A stretch of 64,000 nt of DNA from Lumbricus rubellus (GCA_945859605.1 OX243816.1:32885175-32949174); one strand, 5' to 3'. Counted from the stretch's first letter, positions 10,873 through 21,633 are shown. Numbers and translations are program-made. Notes: a model not told the origin generated them from the sequence alone.

Positions 10873-11379
10873 CTATGTTGACAGCAGCGGCCTTAGTAAC
10901 GATGAGAAGTAGCCGTCGTTACTAAATTTAAATAATATCAGATAATTACGAAACTTTGCAGTTATGTGGAAAATGGAGGCGTAAAATGAGACTCAGGTTA
11001 TCATAAATCTGTCTTAAAGTCCATGACTTATAATACTGTGATCTATATAGTTTGTGCTGCGTCTGATTTAAATTGTGCGCTATTTAGGGCCTATTTACGG
11101 TTACGTTGCCGGAAGGAAGGTGGAATTGAAACCATAATTGAAACCCACTGTATTTATTTTTATATTTCTGGGGACCAACAGTAAAGTCTTCATTGCATAC
11201 CCCGACTCCATGTAAATTAACGTCATAACCCCAGTGATTTCTCTGCAAATTCTCAATATATATGCAGGAGCACATGACGCTAATACTTACTGACGCCATT
11301 TAAACCGTCAATTACATTACATAATTACATTAAATGTAACACTGTGACAGCTGTTGTATTTGGTGCATTGCAATTCTAG

Positions 11380-12756
11380 GTGACGGAATACAAGCATGTG
11401 AATGATGATGACATGACGTCTGCCATGTCTGTCTCAAGAATACCAGTTCCAGTTCGGAACTATGATGATGCCACTCGGCACCGGACGATCTCGGCCAAGA
11501 CTCGACTGGAACGTCTTCGCGACGAGTTTCAGCGCAAATTATTTTTCGAGAAGCAGGCCAAGCTGTACGATTTCTACACTCAGAAAGAGCGCCGTAATAG
11601 TAAGGCTGCGGCCAGCCGTCAGATTAAATCGGGAGAAATCGGATACGGCCATTACAGAAATGCTGAAGATTTCTTTGGTGAAAGGGAATCCCCCTTGAAT
11701 CGTCACCGGAATGGGTATGCATCTCCAAGGAATAATTTTCCCAATGTTTCGGGTAGATCTCGTCGAAAGCCTCCACTTCCTCCCTACACTAAAAGAAGCG
11801 CGGGTCGTGACAGGGCACACCTGCTGGCCCCGATCAACCCAGCCCGACCAAACCAGGGCAGTCCAAAAACGAGGGAGTTTCACGAGACAGGAAATGTGAC
11901 TTTATCGCCCTCGCCTGATTATCTGGGCGACACGTACACCCTTCAGAAACTGGATCTCGAGACGGTGGAGCAGCGGAAATTAGTGCCAAGGCCGCCGCCA
12001 ATCGCGAGCCGGCCAAAAATCATGCGGCCGCACGTACGAAATCGGACTCAACAAGTGCAATTTCACGACGAGACCGAGGCTGGAGGTGAGGGTCGGTTTG
12101 ATGAACCGAAACTGGAAAGATTAAAACAGGAGAAACTTCGTCAGTTGAACGACGATGCGTCCGATGGGTCGAACCATTCGCTGCGGAAACTTGGGGGTCG
12201 TGTTGTGACGTCGCCTGGTCGTGAAGGTCTGCCACGGAAGACTCGTGGAGCGTCTGACTTTCAGAAGTGGCAGACGGATCAGAACGAGGAACGAGCGAGG
12301 CGGCTTCAACGCTTGAACGAAAAGTCGCAAAACCGAGCAGGTCCGTTGTTTCGCGAAGAATTGGGAAAGGGGGATGGCAAAAGAGAACCGCAGAAAAGGC
12401 AGCGTGAGCTTCGTGTGGAAGATGATGATGATGAGGAGGACAATGATGACGAGGACAATGGTGATGAGGACAATGGTGATGAGGACAACGGCAATGAGGA
12501 CAATGATGATGGGGACAATGGCATTGAGGACAATGAAAAGGAGGACGAGGTGTGGATACAGAAGCAACAGGTTCTTCAGGTCCACAACCGGAAGGAGAGC
12601 CCTGCGAGGAAAACGAAAGTCAGTGACGAGGAGGAAGAGGATGTGGAGGATAAAAGACTGAAACAGAAGGAGCGAGAACTGCAGGAACTGATTCAGAGGC
12701 AGGAAAAGGAGCTGCAGAAACTGAGACTGGAGAAATTCGAAGATCACGGGGAGGAG
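11380..12756 (+). CDS. ZC2HC1C: ZC2HC1C-like, exon with N-terminal region and coiled coil
   Basis: The acceptor is TTGCAATTCTAG|GTGACGG and the donor is GAGGAG|GTTTGT. The exon has 459 codons. Codons before Met 11413 (VTEYKHVNDDD) may be 5' UTR or coding from an upstream exon. The frame reads on past the donor to 12828 only by chance. Confidence 0.8.
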
Positions 12757-15700
12757 GTTTGTGTGTTTCAAGTTTGCTTTCGCAATCGTGTTTGTACGTT
12801 AATGTTTCAAAAAATATATACGATGTAATAAAAGATATAATTATTAGCTTATGTGGTATTCATAAAAGAATGGAGAGTATAATTGAGAGAGAACTTCCAG
12901 ACAATCAAGCAGGATTTAGGAAATCTCGTGGAACTCGGGATCACATTGCCAACATGAGATGGATATTGGAGAGGCAAAGAGAGTACGGACAAAAAGTATA
13001 CATTTGTTTCATCGATTACAGCAAGGCTTTTGATTGCATTAACCATGAATTGATGTGGAAAACTTTGATTGAGATGGGAATACCGAAACATTTGATATCA
13101 CTACTTAAAGGATTGTATGAAGACCAGATAGCGGTGATAAAAACAGAATTTGGAGATACAGATAGTTTTAAAATAAGGAAAGGAGTGAGACAGGGTTGCA
13201 TCTTGTCTCCAGTCTTATTTAACCTGTATGCGGAAAGGATAATGAGGTTGGCTGAAATGGAGGAGGGAAAAGAGGGAATAAGGATAGCAGGAAGATTACT
13301 GAATAACTTGAGATACGCAGACGATACTACATTATTAGCAGGGAAAAAAGCAGATTTGTTATTACTAATAAAAAGACTAAAGAGTGAAAGCGAAAAGGCT
13401 GGTCTTTATTTCAACATAAAGAAGACAAAGATTATGACAACAGTTGGGGCAGACAATTTTGTGATAGACGGAGAGGAATTGGAGGTGGTTTCAAGCTTTA
13501 CGTTTTTAGGATCTGTAATAGAAAAAGAGGGCAAGTGCGATACGGATATAAAACGTAGGGTGGCAATAGGAAAAACTGCAATGAATGGATTGGAAAAAAT
13601 ATGGAAGGATAGGCATGTGAGTACAGATACGAAAAAAAGACTGGTGAGGGCTTTGATAATACCAACAGTACTATATGGATGTGAGACATGGACAATGACC
13701 AAGATAATGAATAAAAAGATTAACGCATGTGAGATGTGGATTTGGAGGAAGATGCAGAGAATATCTTGGAAAGAAAAAAGAACAAATGAGTGGGTGCGCA
13801 CAGAAATTGGTATAGATATGGATGAGTCGTTACAACAAACAGTGCTAAGAAGAAAGTTGGTTTTCTTTGGTCATGTTATGCGTTCAAATGGTTTGGAGAA
13901 AGATATGATGCTGGCATGCGGTGAAGGAAGGAGAAAACAAGGGCGACCAAGGAAAAGGTGGTTGGACGATGTTCAAGAAACAACAGGAATGAATCTGGAA
14001 CAACTAAGAGAAGCGACATCAGAAAGAAAGCAATGGAGAAGGCTGGCCCTAACGATCGCTAGAGTTCAACGAACTGACAGCACAAGGTGACAAGGTGATG
14101 TGGTACACTGTAGTGCCAGAATCTGCTGTCACTACTCATTAAATCTCCAGGCTGTAACCAGTTAACCAGTTCTTGAAGCTTTTAACAAAAGTTTCAGTAA
14201 TGTTGTCACCGTTAAGCTACTGTTTGCTGGCAACTTCATTCAGTTATTGTCTTAATTGAGATTTTTTAGTTTCTGCTTGATGAAGGCATTCCACACTGTC
14301 CACAGCAGGACAGAAGCAATGCCATTTGCTTTGATTCATGAATGTCAAATTTGCAAAGGACCTATATAAATTGGCATGATGAATTCTGTTAAAACAACTT
14401 CAGTTATGTACTCTAATGGTTTCACAATTGTTCTTGTAGGTTTATCACAAGTGATTGCATCATATGAAGCCTGAAACCATTTCATTAATGCTAATTTTTA
14501 TTCATTAAGCCCATTAGGGCTATAAAAGTTAACGAATAATTAGTCGTTTATTTATTTTAACCATTAAACTGAAAGATGCAGTTCAATATCCATAGCGGCA
14601 TAGCCTCCACTAGTTAGACTCATCCTTCCACTCACTAGCGGCAGCTCTGTAAAACGAGTGGGTGCCTGACAGGCTACCAAGATGCATGTTCGATAAAATA
14701 ACGATTATGTGTGCGGTCATGCTTCAGTGTCACTTACTGCTGTAGCCTGTTTGTCAGTGAACTTGTCAACAAACAGTCGAACATGAATGTAGTGGGGCGC
14801 GGTGGTGTAGTGGTGGCGTCGATGCCTTTGAGCCAGAGGGCTCTAGGTTCGAATCCGCCTCAAGCCGCCGCTTTGGGACCTTGAGCAAGTCCGCTCGCAG
14901 TTGCTCCTGAAGGCGCTTCAACCTGTGAAACTCCGATGCAGTGTCCGCGCTGTTGTCGGGAGCACCTCTGAGGGGAGAGCTTGAAGGGGCGCTATAGAAA
15001 CAGAGAAATAAAAATAAAATAAAAATAACTGTTGTGATTTTCAGGAGATGTTTATCTTGCTGTTTAAATTTTAGAAACGCAGAGAGACGCAAACCAAACA
15101 ACGACAAACGAAAGTCATTCCGCAGAAGCAGCAAATTCCGGATGCCGAGAAATCACAGCAGAAAGCCAGACGCGATATCGAAAGCCCTTCCGTCGATAAA
15201 CCATCAATGGAAACCGCATCGTCCCAGAAGAATTCTAGAAACCGACCCACCCGACGGACGTCAGTTGCCTCCCTGCCGCCGAAACAGACGTGGGAGCCGA
15301 AAATCGACCCTAACAACGAAGAAACAGCGTTCTACCTGCAGAAAGCAATCTCAGAAGGGAACCGTGGTGCAGATGACGTCAGACTGGTTCCCTGTCCGGT
15401 CTGCGGTCGATCGTTTGCGAGCAATCGACTCGCGAAGCACGAGAAGATCTGCTCGAAGGAGTCGAGGAAAACGAGGAAAGTGTTTGACGAGGTCGCGATG
15501 CGCTACAAGGGAACGGACTTTGAGAGTCACGTGAAGAGAAGACGGAATTCCATCGAGGAGGAGGAGCCGATTGATGAAAAGGTAAGGTTTTGTATTGTAT
15601 TTTATTAAAACATTTATAAAGCACCTCTAATAGGGTGAACCGTTCAGAGGCGCTCCCAGTGCGCAAGGCCACGAGAGAAGAAATAAGTTTTCATAAAAGA

Positions 15701-17071
15701 AAATGAAGAGGGATTACCAGTTAGAAGTTGAGACCGAGTAGATGGAGACAGAGTATTCCGAAGAGTATACATGTCTTTGGTACAAATCCAAGTAGATTTG
15801 TTATTCATTGTGGAATTGTTATGTATACCCTCCTTGTTCGGACTATGAAGCCATATCTGTGAGGCTGTTTAAATTTTTATGTAAACAACCACAATAACAT
15901 ACAATGACATGTACATGTACACTATTTTACAGCTAATAGGAACAATTATAATGGTCAAGAAATGAATTTGTGTGTAGTTCTTGCTGTGATAGACTGCCTT
16001 TTTCATCTCTTTACTGCTTGAACACTTACTTATAAATGTCCTCGGGGCTGTCACACTAAGAGCACCTCTGAATAGTTAGTTCTGTAAGCTCTAGGCGTTT
16101 TATAAATTCTCAATACGATAAGATCAAACCACATACAGCTGTTTTGTATACTTGTACAGATTGGATTAGCTTTGGATTAGCTTTGATTAACTTTCGATTA
16201 GCTTTGATTAACTTTCGATTACCTTTGATTAACTTTGGGTTGGCTTTGGGTTGGCTTTGATTACCTTTGGATTAGCTTTGATTAACTGGATTAGCTTTGA
16301 TTAACTGGATTAGCTTTGGATTAACTTTGATTAACTTTGGATTAGCTTTGATTAACTTTGGATTAGCTTTGATTACCTTTGGATTAGCTTTGATTAACTT
16401 TGGATTAGCTTTGATTACCTTTGGATTAGCTTTGATTAACTGGATTAGCTTTGATTAACTGGATTAGCTTTGATTAACTGGATTAGCTTTGGATTAACTG
16501 GATTAGCTTTGGATTAGCTTTGATTAACTGGATTAGCTTTGATTAACTGGATTATCTTATCTTATCTGACAATGTATAAAGCGCTTCTTGCAGCAAGAGC
16601 CTTTCAGAAGCTTTGGATTAGCTTTGATTAACTTTGGATTAGCTTTGATTAACTTTGGATTAGCTTTGATTAACTTTGGATTAGCTTTGATTAACTTTGG
16701 ATTAACTTTCATTAACTTTTGATTAGCTTTGATTAACTTTGGATTAGCTTTGATTAACTTTCGATTAGCTTTGATTAACTATCTGTCTCTCACTCTTAAT
16801 CTGTCGATTGCAGAAGTCGCACTGGCGAACGAAACACCAGAACTTCATCGACACCATCAAGTACGCCAAGAGAGTCGCCAAAGTGCAGAGCGAGGGTGGC
16901 AGTCTGTCGAACCTTCCCCCTCCTCCGGTCACCGTCAACCCCGATTACGTTCAGTGCCCCCACTGCCAGCGCCGCTTCAACAAGAACGCAGCCGAGCGAC
17001 ACATCCCGTGGTGCAAGGATACAAAGTCGCATCAGGCTCCGAAGCCGAAGCCCAAGGGTCGCAGGCAATGA
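11413..17071 (+). CDS. ZC2HC1C: ZC2HC1C-like zinc finger C2HC protein (three coding exons in view)
   Basis: Exons 11380-12756, 15075-15581 and 16814-17071 join in phase 0 through GT-AG introns, giving about 702 aa from Met at 11413. The first exon is entered by an acceptor ending CTAG at 11379, so a non-coding or short 5' exon exists upstream. Near the N-terminus, LERLRDEFQRKL resembles the start of the FAM164C/ZC2HC1C family. A charged coiled coil (KERELQELIQRQEKELQKLRLEKFE) ends exon 1. Two C2HC fingers follow, CPVCGRSF..KHEKIC in exon 2 and CPHCQRRF..RHIPWC in exon 3, both C-x2-C-x11-H-x3-C. The conserved linker KSHWRTKHQNFIDTI..PPPP..DPDY-type stretch lies between them. The fingers should bind zinc; the family's role is poorly known. 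The N-terminal region carries an acidic tandem repeat. An alternative is ZC2HC1A/B, but the long N-terminal coil favours C. Confidence 0.85.
12421..12550 (+). repeat. Coding 15-bp tandem repeat, acidic D/E/N run
   Basis: A GATGAGGACAATGGT-like unit repeats in frame and codes for NGDED-type pentapeptides in the ZC2HC1C-like protein. The tract is likely to vary in length between alleles. Confidence 0.85.
12840..14110 (+). mobile_element. 5'-truncated non-LTR retrotransposon, RTE/BovB-like reverse transcriptase
   Basis: An uninterrupted frame codes for about 415 aa of reverse transcriptase and C-terminal region, ending at TGA 14088-14090. Visible motifs in order are DNQAGFRKSRGTRDHI, the catalytic block FIDYSKAFDCINHE, VRQGCILSPVLFNLY, LRYADDTTLLAG (YADD box), NIKKTKIM, FTFLGSVI, and a tail GRPRKRWLDDV. 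The endonuclease domain is missing, so the copy is truncated at its 5' end about 85 bp after the host exon. The 3' end runs into short repeats (ACAAGGTGACAAGGTGATG), as RTE elements do. It lies in an intron of the ZC2HC1C-like gene, in the same orientation. The lack of stops points to a fairly recent insertion. It cannot move on its own. Confidence 0.85.
14794..15028 (+). mobile_element. tRNA-derived SINE, full-length copy
   Basis: It starts GGGGCGCGGTGGTGTAGTGG (pol III A-box-like) with a B box GGTTCGAATCC at 14846-14856. A tail GAGAGCTTGAAGGGGCGCTATAGAAA follows, with an A-rich end. It ends only 46 bases before the next ZC2HC1C-like exon. The same tail recurs through the window. Confidence 0.85.
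15075..15581 (+). CDS. ZC2HC1C: ZC2HC1C-like, exon with first C2HC finger
   Basis: The acceptor is TAAATTTTAG|AAACGC and the donor is GAAAAG|GTAAGG. The exon has 169 codons, phase 0 at both ends. It carries the conserved run LVPCPVCGRSFASNRLAKHE followed by KICSKESRKTRKVFDEVAMR, the family's first finger and basic linker. Confidence 0.92.
15594..15665 (-). repeat. SINE-tail fragment in intron
   Basis: ATTTATAAAGCACCTCTAATAG and CAGAGGCGCTCCCAG match the reversed SINE tail. It starts 12 bases after the exon donor. Confidence 0.6.
16153..16780 (+). repeat. Intronic minisatellite, GGATTAGCTTTGATTAACTT
   Basis: About 600 bases of a 15-21 bp degenerate unit fill the intron up to the pyrimidine tract of the last ZC2HC1C-like exon. 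A SINE-tail fragment (about 16556-16610) interrupts the array, so the array is older than that insertion or expanded around it. Confidence 0.92.
16814..17071 (+). CDS. ZC2HC1C: ZC2HC1C-like, last exon with second C2HC finger
   Basis: The acceptor is TCGATTGCAG|AAGTCG. The exon has 85 codons plus TGA. KSHWRTKHQNFIDTIKYAKR, a proline stretch and DYVQCPHCQRRFNKNAAERH, then IPWC, are the most conserved part of the family. The protein ends in a basic tail (KPKPKGRRQ). Confidence 0.93.
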   Translation, partial: KSHWRTKHQNFIDTIKYAKRVAKVQSEGGSLSNLPPPPVTVNPDYVQCPHCQRRFNKNAAERHIPWCKDTKSHQAPKPKPKGRRQ

Positions 17072-17300
17072 GAGAGAGACAGACAGACAGAGAAACAGAC
17101 AGAGAGATAGAGACAGACAGAGATAGAAAGACAGACAGACAGAGCTAGAGACAGACAGAGATAGAAAGACAGACAGACAGAGCTAGAGACAGACAGAGAT
17201 AGAAAGACAGACAGACAGAGCTAGAGACAGACAGAGATAGAAAGACAGACAGACAGAGCTAGAGACAGACAAAGATAAAAAGACAGACAGACAGAGATAC
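17072..17300 (+). repeat. 38-bp AGACAGACAGAG minisatellite in the 3' UTR
   Basis: The purine-rich repeat begins at the base after the ZC2HC1C-like stop codon. GCTAG landmarks at 17144 and 17182 set the period at 38. It will be transcribed as the start of the 3' UTR. Confidence 0.9.
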
Positions 17301-17902
17301 CCTCTGCTGCCCCACCTAGGCAGAAACAGGTCGAAGGTGTTGGGTCAAAGGTCGTAGTGCATACCCTTTGAGAATGATTGGTCTTGCCTTAAGGATACAC
17401 ACTCGTATCTACTCAAGAGATCGTGCCTTGCATAAAATGCACCGCCTTATAAAATAACCCTTTCTCTGGGACTGATTGTATTGCATAATTGCATTGTATC
17501 TATGAATTTATATAGCACCTCTTGAAGATATCAAGAACCAGCCTTATAAATGAGAGAATGTTACAATGAGTTCAATTTCAAAAGCATTTGCAAAACTAAA
17601 TTTAGGTTTCATATTTTTGACTGTTTCAACTGAGCTGTTGTGATTGGGAGTGTTGTAAAAAGGTTAATGTGTAAATATATAGTGCCATCTAGCGAATAGC
17701 GTAAAGTGCCACCTTGTGAACTGTGCAATACTTTGCATAATAATTGTTTTTTTACTGCTCACATGATTATTTCACATTATAATTATCATAGCAGTGCATC
17801 GAATAGCCACACCGTGCAAATGTCTGCTTCTAAGAAGCCGAGGTTAAATAAATCGGGTTTTGAGCCGAGGAATATTTTCTTTAACCTTGAGTCCATTGTC
17901 GT

Positions 17903-17940
17903 CATGAATATAAATTAATAATTATTAATTTATATTCATG
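17903..17940. repeat. Perfect 38-bp AT-rich palindrome
   Basis: The segment from CATGAATATAAATTAATAA to its exact mirror has no spacer. It can extrude as a cruciform and resembles AT-rich fragile palindromes. Confidence 0.95.
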
Positions 17941-18464
17941 TTGTCTGAGGCTAGCTTTGTATACAACTTTTCAACGCATGTTTCGTGCGACTTGATGGCC
18001 GAGTTGTGAGACTTGCAATTGACAGGGTTTGTCGCTTATAGAGTCGACAACATTTTAGAAAGCAACGTTTGTTGATGTTATGTTTGCATTCTATTATTTT
18101 TGTATTACTGTTGTCCATAAGCCGAAGTGACCTCGAAAATCTCTGACTTTGTGCAATTGATGATTTGTTTAATGCAACCTTCTCAGCATAATCAGCGCTT
18201 CAGTAAACAAACTTTGGAAAGGAATCTATCTTTACTGCACTCATTTTTGAGCTGGCTTCTATTTTTGTGCTTGTATGATATTTTGATAGATGAAACTGAA
18301 ACTTATTAGAAGAATATCGTATCAACCCAATAGATCTGAGTAGGCTTAATCAAATAAAACATGGTGAACAATTGATTCCAATTGGTTTGTTTACACGTAA
18401 CAAAATGGTTTGAACATTTGCTTCGTATTCGCTCTGGGGCTGAGTAATAACGTTATTGCGAACC

Positions 18465-18785
18465 AAATAGCTATTCGGTATTCGGCCGAATAGTAGCTGT
18501 CGGACCGAATACGAATAGTGGTCACTTGAGATCTGTTTCTGCATATGCGGCTGCTATAGCTGAGTGTACACCGAATGGCTGAAGGATGCAAAATTTATAT
18601 GTAGTTAATTGTTTACTTTTAGTTTTTGTATTAAATTCACTGAACTGAAACTTCGCTTACATATGAAATTTTTAATGTTGTTGGTAGACCTATTTTGTGC
18701 ACTATTCGTATTTGGCCGAATAGTTGATGCAACTATTCGTATTCGGTCGAATAGTTGGTGCATCTATTCGTATTCGGCCACTTTA
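18465..18785. repeat. Inverted repeat cluster with CTATTCGTATTCGGCCGAATAG-type units
   Basis: Two units at 18465-18527 face three or so units at 18697-18785 in the opposite sense, about 170 bases apart. The pattern fits the subterminal repeats of a MITE, but clear target duplications were not found. Confidence 0.55.
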
Positions 18786-19458
18786 TTAAGACAAAAGAAG
18801 AACTAACTTTGAGACTCCTCTCAAGTACAGCATGGCCAGTTTTAAGAGATTTGTATCTCTGGCATTTATGACAATAGCACCTAGCCTATAGTTCACACCG
18901 TCAGAGGTGGCACTGGTAAAGGTTCTTCTTAACGAATAAATTAACTGAAAATCCAATTGGAAATAGCATGATGAAACGCCATAATCCATGATTCGAAGCA
19001 TAGGCCTACTTCATATCTCACTATCCTACTGAAAAACCCTGAATTTAAAACGTTGACCTATTCGGTTGTCATGGCAACGTCAACCCAAAATGCCTTGCGA
19101 ACAACGGTCATAGATCAGTGGTTACCTATGATCACTCTGCGTTGCCAGAATGCAACTAAGAAACATCAACATCAAACTGTAAACGAATAAGACTTTAACA
19201 GCATGAAAGCTACTCGTGCCATCTGTTTAGCCGAACCGAATTCAACAATGGTCGCCGGACAATAATAAGATAAATGCATTGTATCGTCAACTGCTTTAAA
19301 TCGTCTTCGAATCTCCGAAGCCACCACGAGACAGTCCTTTACAAACCCAGCGCGCCATACCAACAGTCGGGTGTACTACATCAGAGGAAGCCGAGAGGTT
19401 GGAACACCGATACCTAAATTTAAATCGTTAATATAAATAAATCTCTCGCAGCAACAAA

Positions 19459-19791
19459 ATGGCGACGAAAAACTGCAAGGAACAGGAACGCGAGATGGAT
19501 TGTTCCGTGATGGTTCCGCGCCAGAAGGTCTACAACCTGCTGAGCCAACCGATCTGCGAGGAACCGTGGGTGGACAAGAACGAGGACCCTGACCGGAACT
19601 CGAAGTACAACATCCTCGGTCAGCGGATCGCCACGTACCCGGATAACAACACGGTGGGCAGCGGCGGCTGTGGAATGAGCGGCAACTACACCATTCTGGG
19701 GCAGAGGCAGCTGTCGAAACCCTGGCAACCGAGGGAGGATGGAAGCGAGAAGAGGAGCTACAACTTGCTCGGCCAGGCTATCAAGAAATAA
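19459..19791 (+). CDS. 110-aa protein with four Y-x-[IL]-L-[GS]-Q repeats, unrecognised
   Basis: The acceptor CTCTCGCAG|CAACAAA ends at 19451, so a 5' UTR exon lies upstream. ATG at 19459 has A at -3 and G at +4. The frame is GC-rich against AT-rich flanks and ends TAA. Four short repeats are visible: VYNLLSQPI, KYNILGQRI, NYTILGQRQ and SYNLLGQAI. They are spaced about 25-35 residues apart and joined by polar linkers with Trp-Pro or Trp-Val pairs (EEPWVDK, SKPWQPR). There is no signal peptide, membrane segment or zinc site. Small repeat proteins of this kind are common among axonemal microtubule inner proteins. That is a guess from form only. Confidence 0.75.
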   Translation: MATKNCKEQEREMDCSVMVPRQKVYNLLSQPICEEPWVDKNEDPDRNSKYNILGQRIATYPDNNTVGSGGCGMSGNYTILGQRQLSKPWQPREDGSEKRSYNLLGQAIKK

Positions 19792-20079
19792 GAAGCAGAC
19801 GACAAAATTGTGGGACCTTTTCGTGACTTCCGGCGGCCATGGAGTCTTTCCGCCAGTTCAGTTTCCATTTATCCAATTCGTCGTCTGTTTTCACCCACCC
19901 CTTCATTCGTTTATTTTCCCCCTACCCGCCTTCTCTTTCCTCCATCCGTTCATTCCGTCCATCTTCGTACTTTCCCTTCCATCCTATTTTGCTGCTTTCC
20001 AACTTTTCCTCCAATTCTTCGTTCTTCCCTCTTCCAGTTCTGATCGCCATTCTTTTCCTATTGCTTCCTTTCTTCCATC

Positions 20080-20165
20080 CTTATTTCTATCTATCCATCC
20101 ACCTATCCATCCATCCACCTATCCATCCATCCACCTATCCATCCATCTATCCATCCATCCATGGA
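20080..20165 (+). repeat. (CCAT/CTATCCAT) microsatellite
   Basis: A run of CTATCCATCCATCCAC-type units lies within a longer pyrimidine-rich tract. Confidence 0.9.
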
Positions 20166-20474
20166 TATAAATGTACAGTGATACGTACGTGCGTATAGAC
20201 ATTTTATCAGTGATCTATCCACACTTCAGCCCTCTGCTAACTAATCCATCAAACCACGTAAAGGATTTCCGGTTCAAGTCATAACATCTGTCAGAACTTT
20301 TCTTTGAAAACTGGAAAATGAAAAATGTAAACTACAAACATGAAATGCAACATTAATTAAGCAAAAGAAATTAAGAAACCTGATCGTGATTTGTTTCTAA
20401 CTTTCTTATTTTGTAGGCCTGCATGGGATTCTTTCACCCGCTTTAACTGTGTCTTCCCTGTCACCTTTTCCAAC

Positions 20475-20641
20475 TGTATTGTTGAAAGCCTGTATGAATC
20501 TCATGGACGGGGGCCTACGAACCTGATGGGGGGGGGGGGGGACATCCATTTTCCAGGCCAGAATAGCTGGTGAGATAATTTTATGTGCAAATTTCTAAAT
20601 GGGGGAGGCATGGCCGGATTTTCTTCCTGGATCCGCCCCTG
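20475..20641 (-). mobile_element. Fragment of the GGCGGATCC MITE family
   Basis: Read on the minus strand it matches the left part of the 2783-3209 element (CAGGGGCGGATCCAGGAAG, CATTTAGAAATTTGCAC, then AGGCTTTCAACAA). It includes a poly-G run near 20527-20540. Confidence 0.7.
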
Positions 20642-21440
20642 ATTGTGAGTGGGACGTTATCTGCCCTATTTTAAAGAGCTCATAAAAATGTCTAATGTCT
20701 ATAACATATAGGCATAGGCCCTAAATAGCCTATACAACTTTCCATTACTTTTTCAGAGCAAAGAGCTCATAATTTCACTCTCCTCAATAAAGACTCAATG
20801 AACTTCAGCCTATCCAAAGAATTTTATTTTGAAATATGTAGGCTATAGGCCTACTACAGTGTACACTAACAAACTCAACCATAGCCTAATAATTATGTAG
20901 GTTATGCATTTTAAGTATAGGCATAATTATACTGTCAATTTTATTAATGTAGGCTACACCCGCAACGTTTTGGCTGTTTTTTTGTATGTGGAAATAAATG
21001 AATTAACATACATGCATACTTGCATAGGGCCTACATCATTTAAACTCCAAAATGACGTCGACGATGACGAAATTCAGATTTGACATCTCTATATTTAAGC
21101 TTACACATCAGTGTGATTAACGTCACCGATGTCTCCAAGGAAACCTCTATTATAGTAGGCCTACTGAAATATTGCAGTAACAGGTAAGGGCATTGTAAAG
21201 CTTACCGGTATTTAAATTTAAATTTTATGACTGTTTGAATTAATTTTCATTGCTATAAATTTGAACATGGGCCGATTTCGTTTACAACTTTAAAGTCTTA
21301 GCGTATGCCCTATAGGCCTCTAGGGCCTACAGGCCCAAATAGCCTATACTCCCTATTATAGTTAGGACTTAGGCCTAGCAGACATTTTTATAGGCTACAG
21401 CGACCTATTTAGGCTATTTCTCGCAATTCAATAACGCTCA

Positions 21441-21633
21441 ATAGGTCTACTCAGAGGCGCTTTCGACTGCAGCGCGGACACTGTGAGTTTCACGCCGTAG
21501 CGCATGAGCAATTAATTGCGATTGAAGGACTTGCTCAAGGTCCATACGCGGCGGCGGCTTGAGGTGGATTCGAACATCAAACCTTTCGGCTCCAAGGTAG
21601 GCTACCAAACCCACCACTACACCAACGCGCCCC
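21441..21633 (-). mobile_element. tRNA-derived SINE, reversed copy
   Basis: Reversed, it reads GGGGCGCGTTGGTGTAGTGG, a B box diverged to GTTCGAATCC and the CAGAGGCGC tail context. It is the same family as 14794-15028. Confidence 0.75.

Larger units (their letters stand above)
9085..11379. other. Intergenic region between the minus-strand frame and the ZC2HC1C-like gene
   Basis: No coding exon is visible. It holds a TAAG microsatellite near 9809-9830, a SINE-tail fragment (9918-9962), a near-perfect 61-bp palindrome (10312-10372) and a hAT-like MITE (10514-10872). The 5' exons of the ZC2HC1C-like gene and the promoter of the 840-aa frame should lie here but cannot be placed. Confidence 0.5.
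17301..19451. other. Intergenic stretch, no gene seen
   Basis: It contains a SINE-tail scrap near 17508-17530, a perfect 38-bp palindrome at 17903-17940 and an inverted ATTCGTATTCGGCCGAATAG repeat cluster at about 18465-18785. A 5' exon of the next gene probably lies near its right end. No other coding signal is seen. Confidence 0.5.

Noticed and set aside
12121..12771. 216-aa hydrophobic frame on the minus strand
   Set aside because: It is the antisense of the ZC2HC1C-like acidic repeat and coil; its Ile/Leu/Val runs come from GAT/GAC codons read backwards.
16729..17148. 139-aa frame ending in RQTDRETDRE
   Set aside because: It overlaps the ZC2HC1C-like last exon in another frame and runs into the purine repeat.
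19739..20198. Frames rich in Ser/Pro/His ([10 protein letters not shown])
   Set aside because: They are readings of the CCAT and pyrimidine tract.
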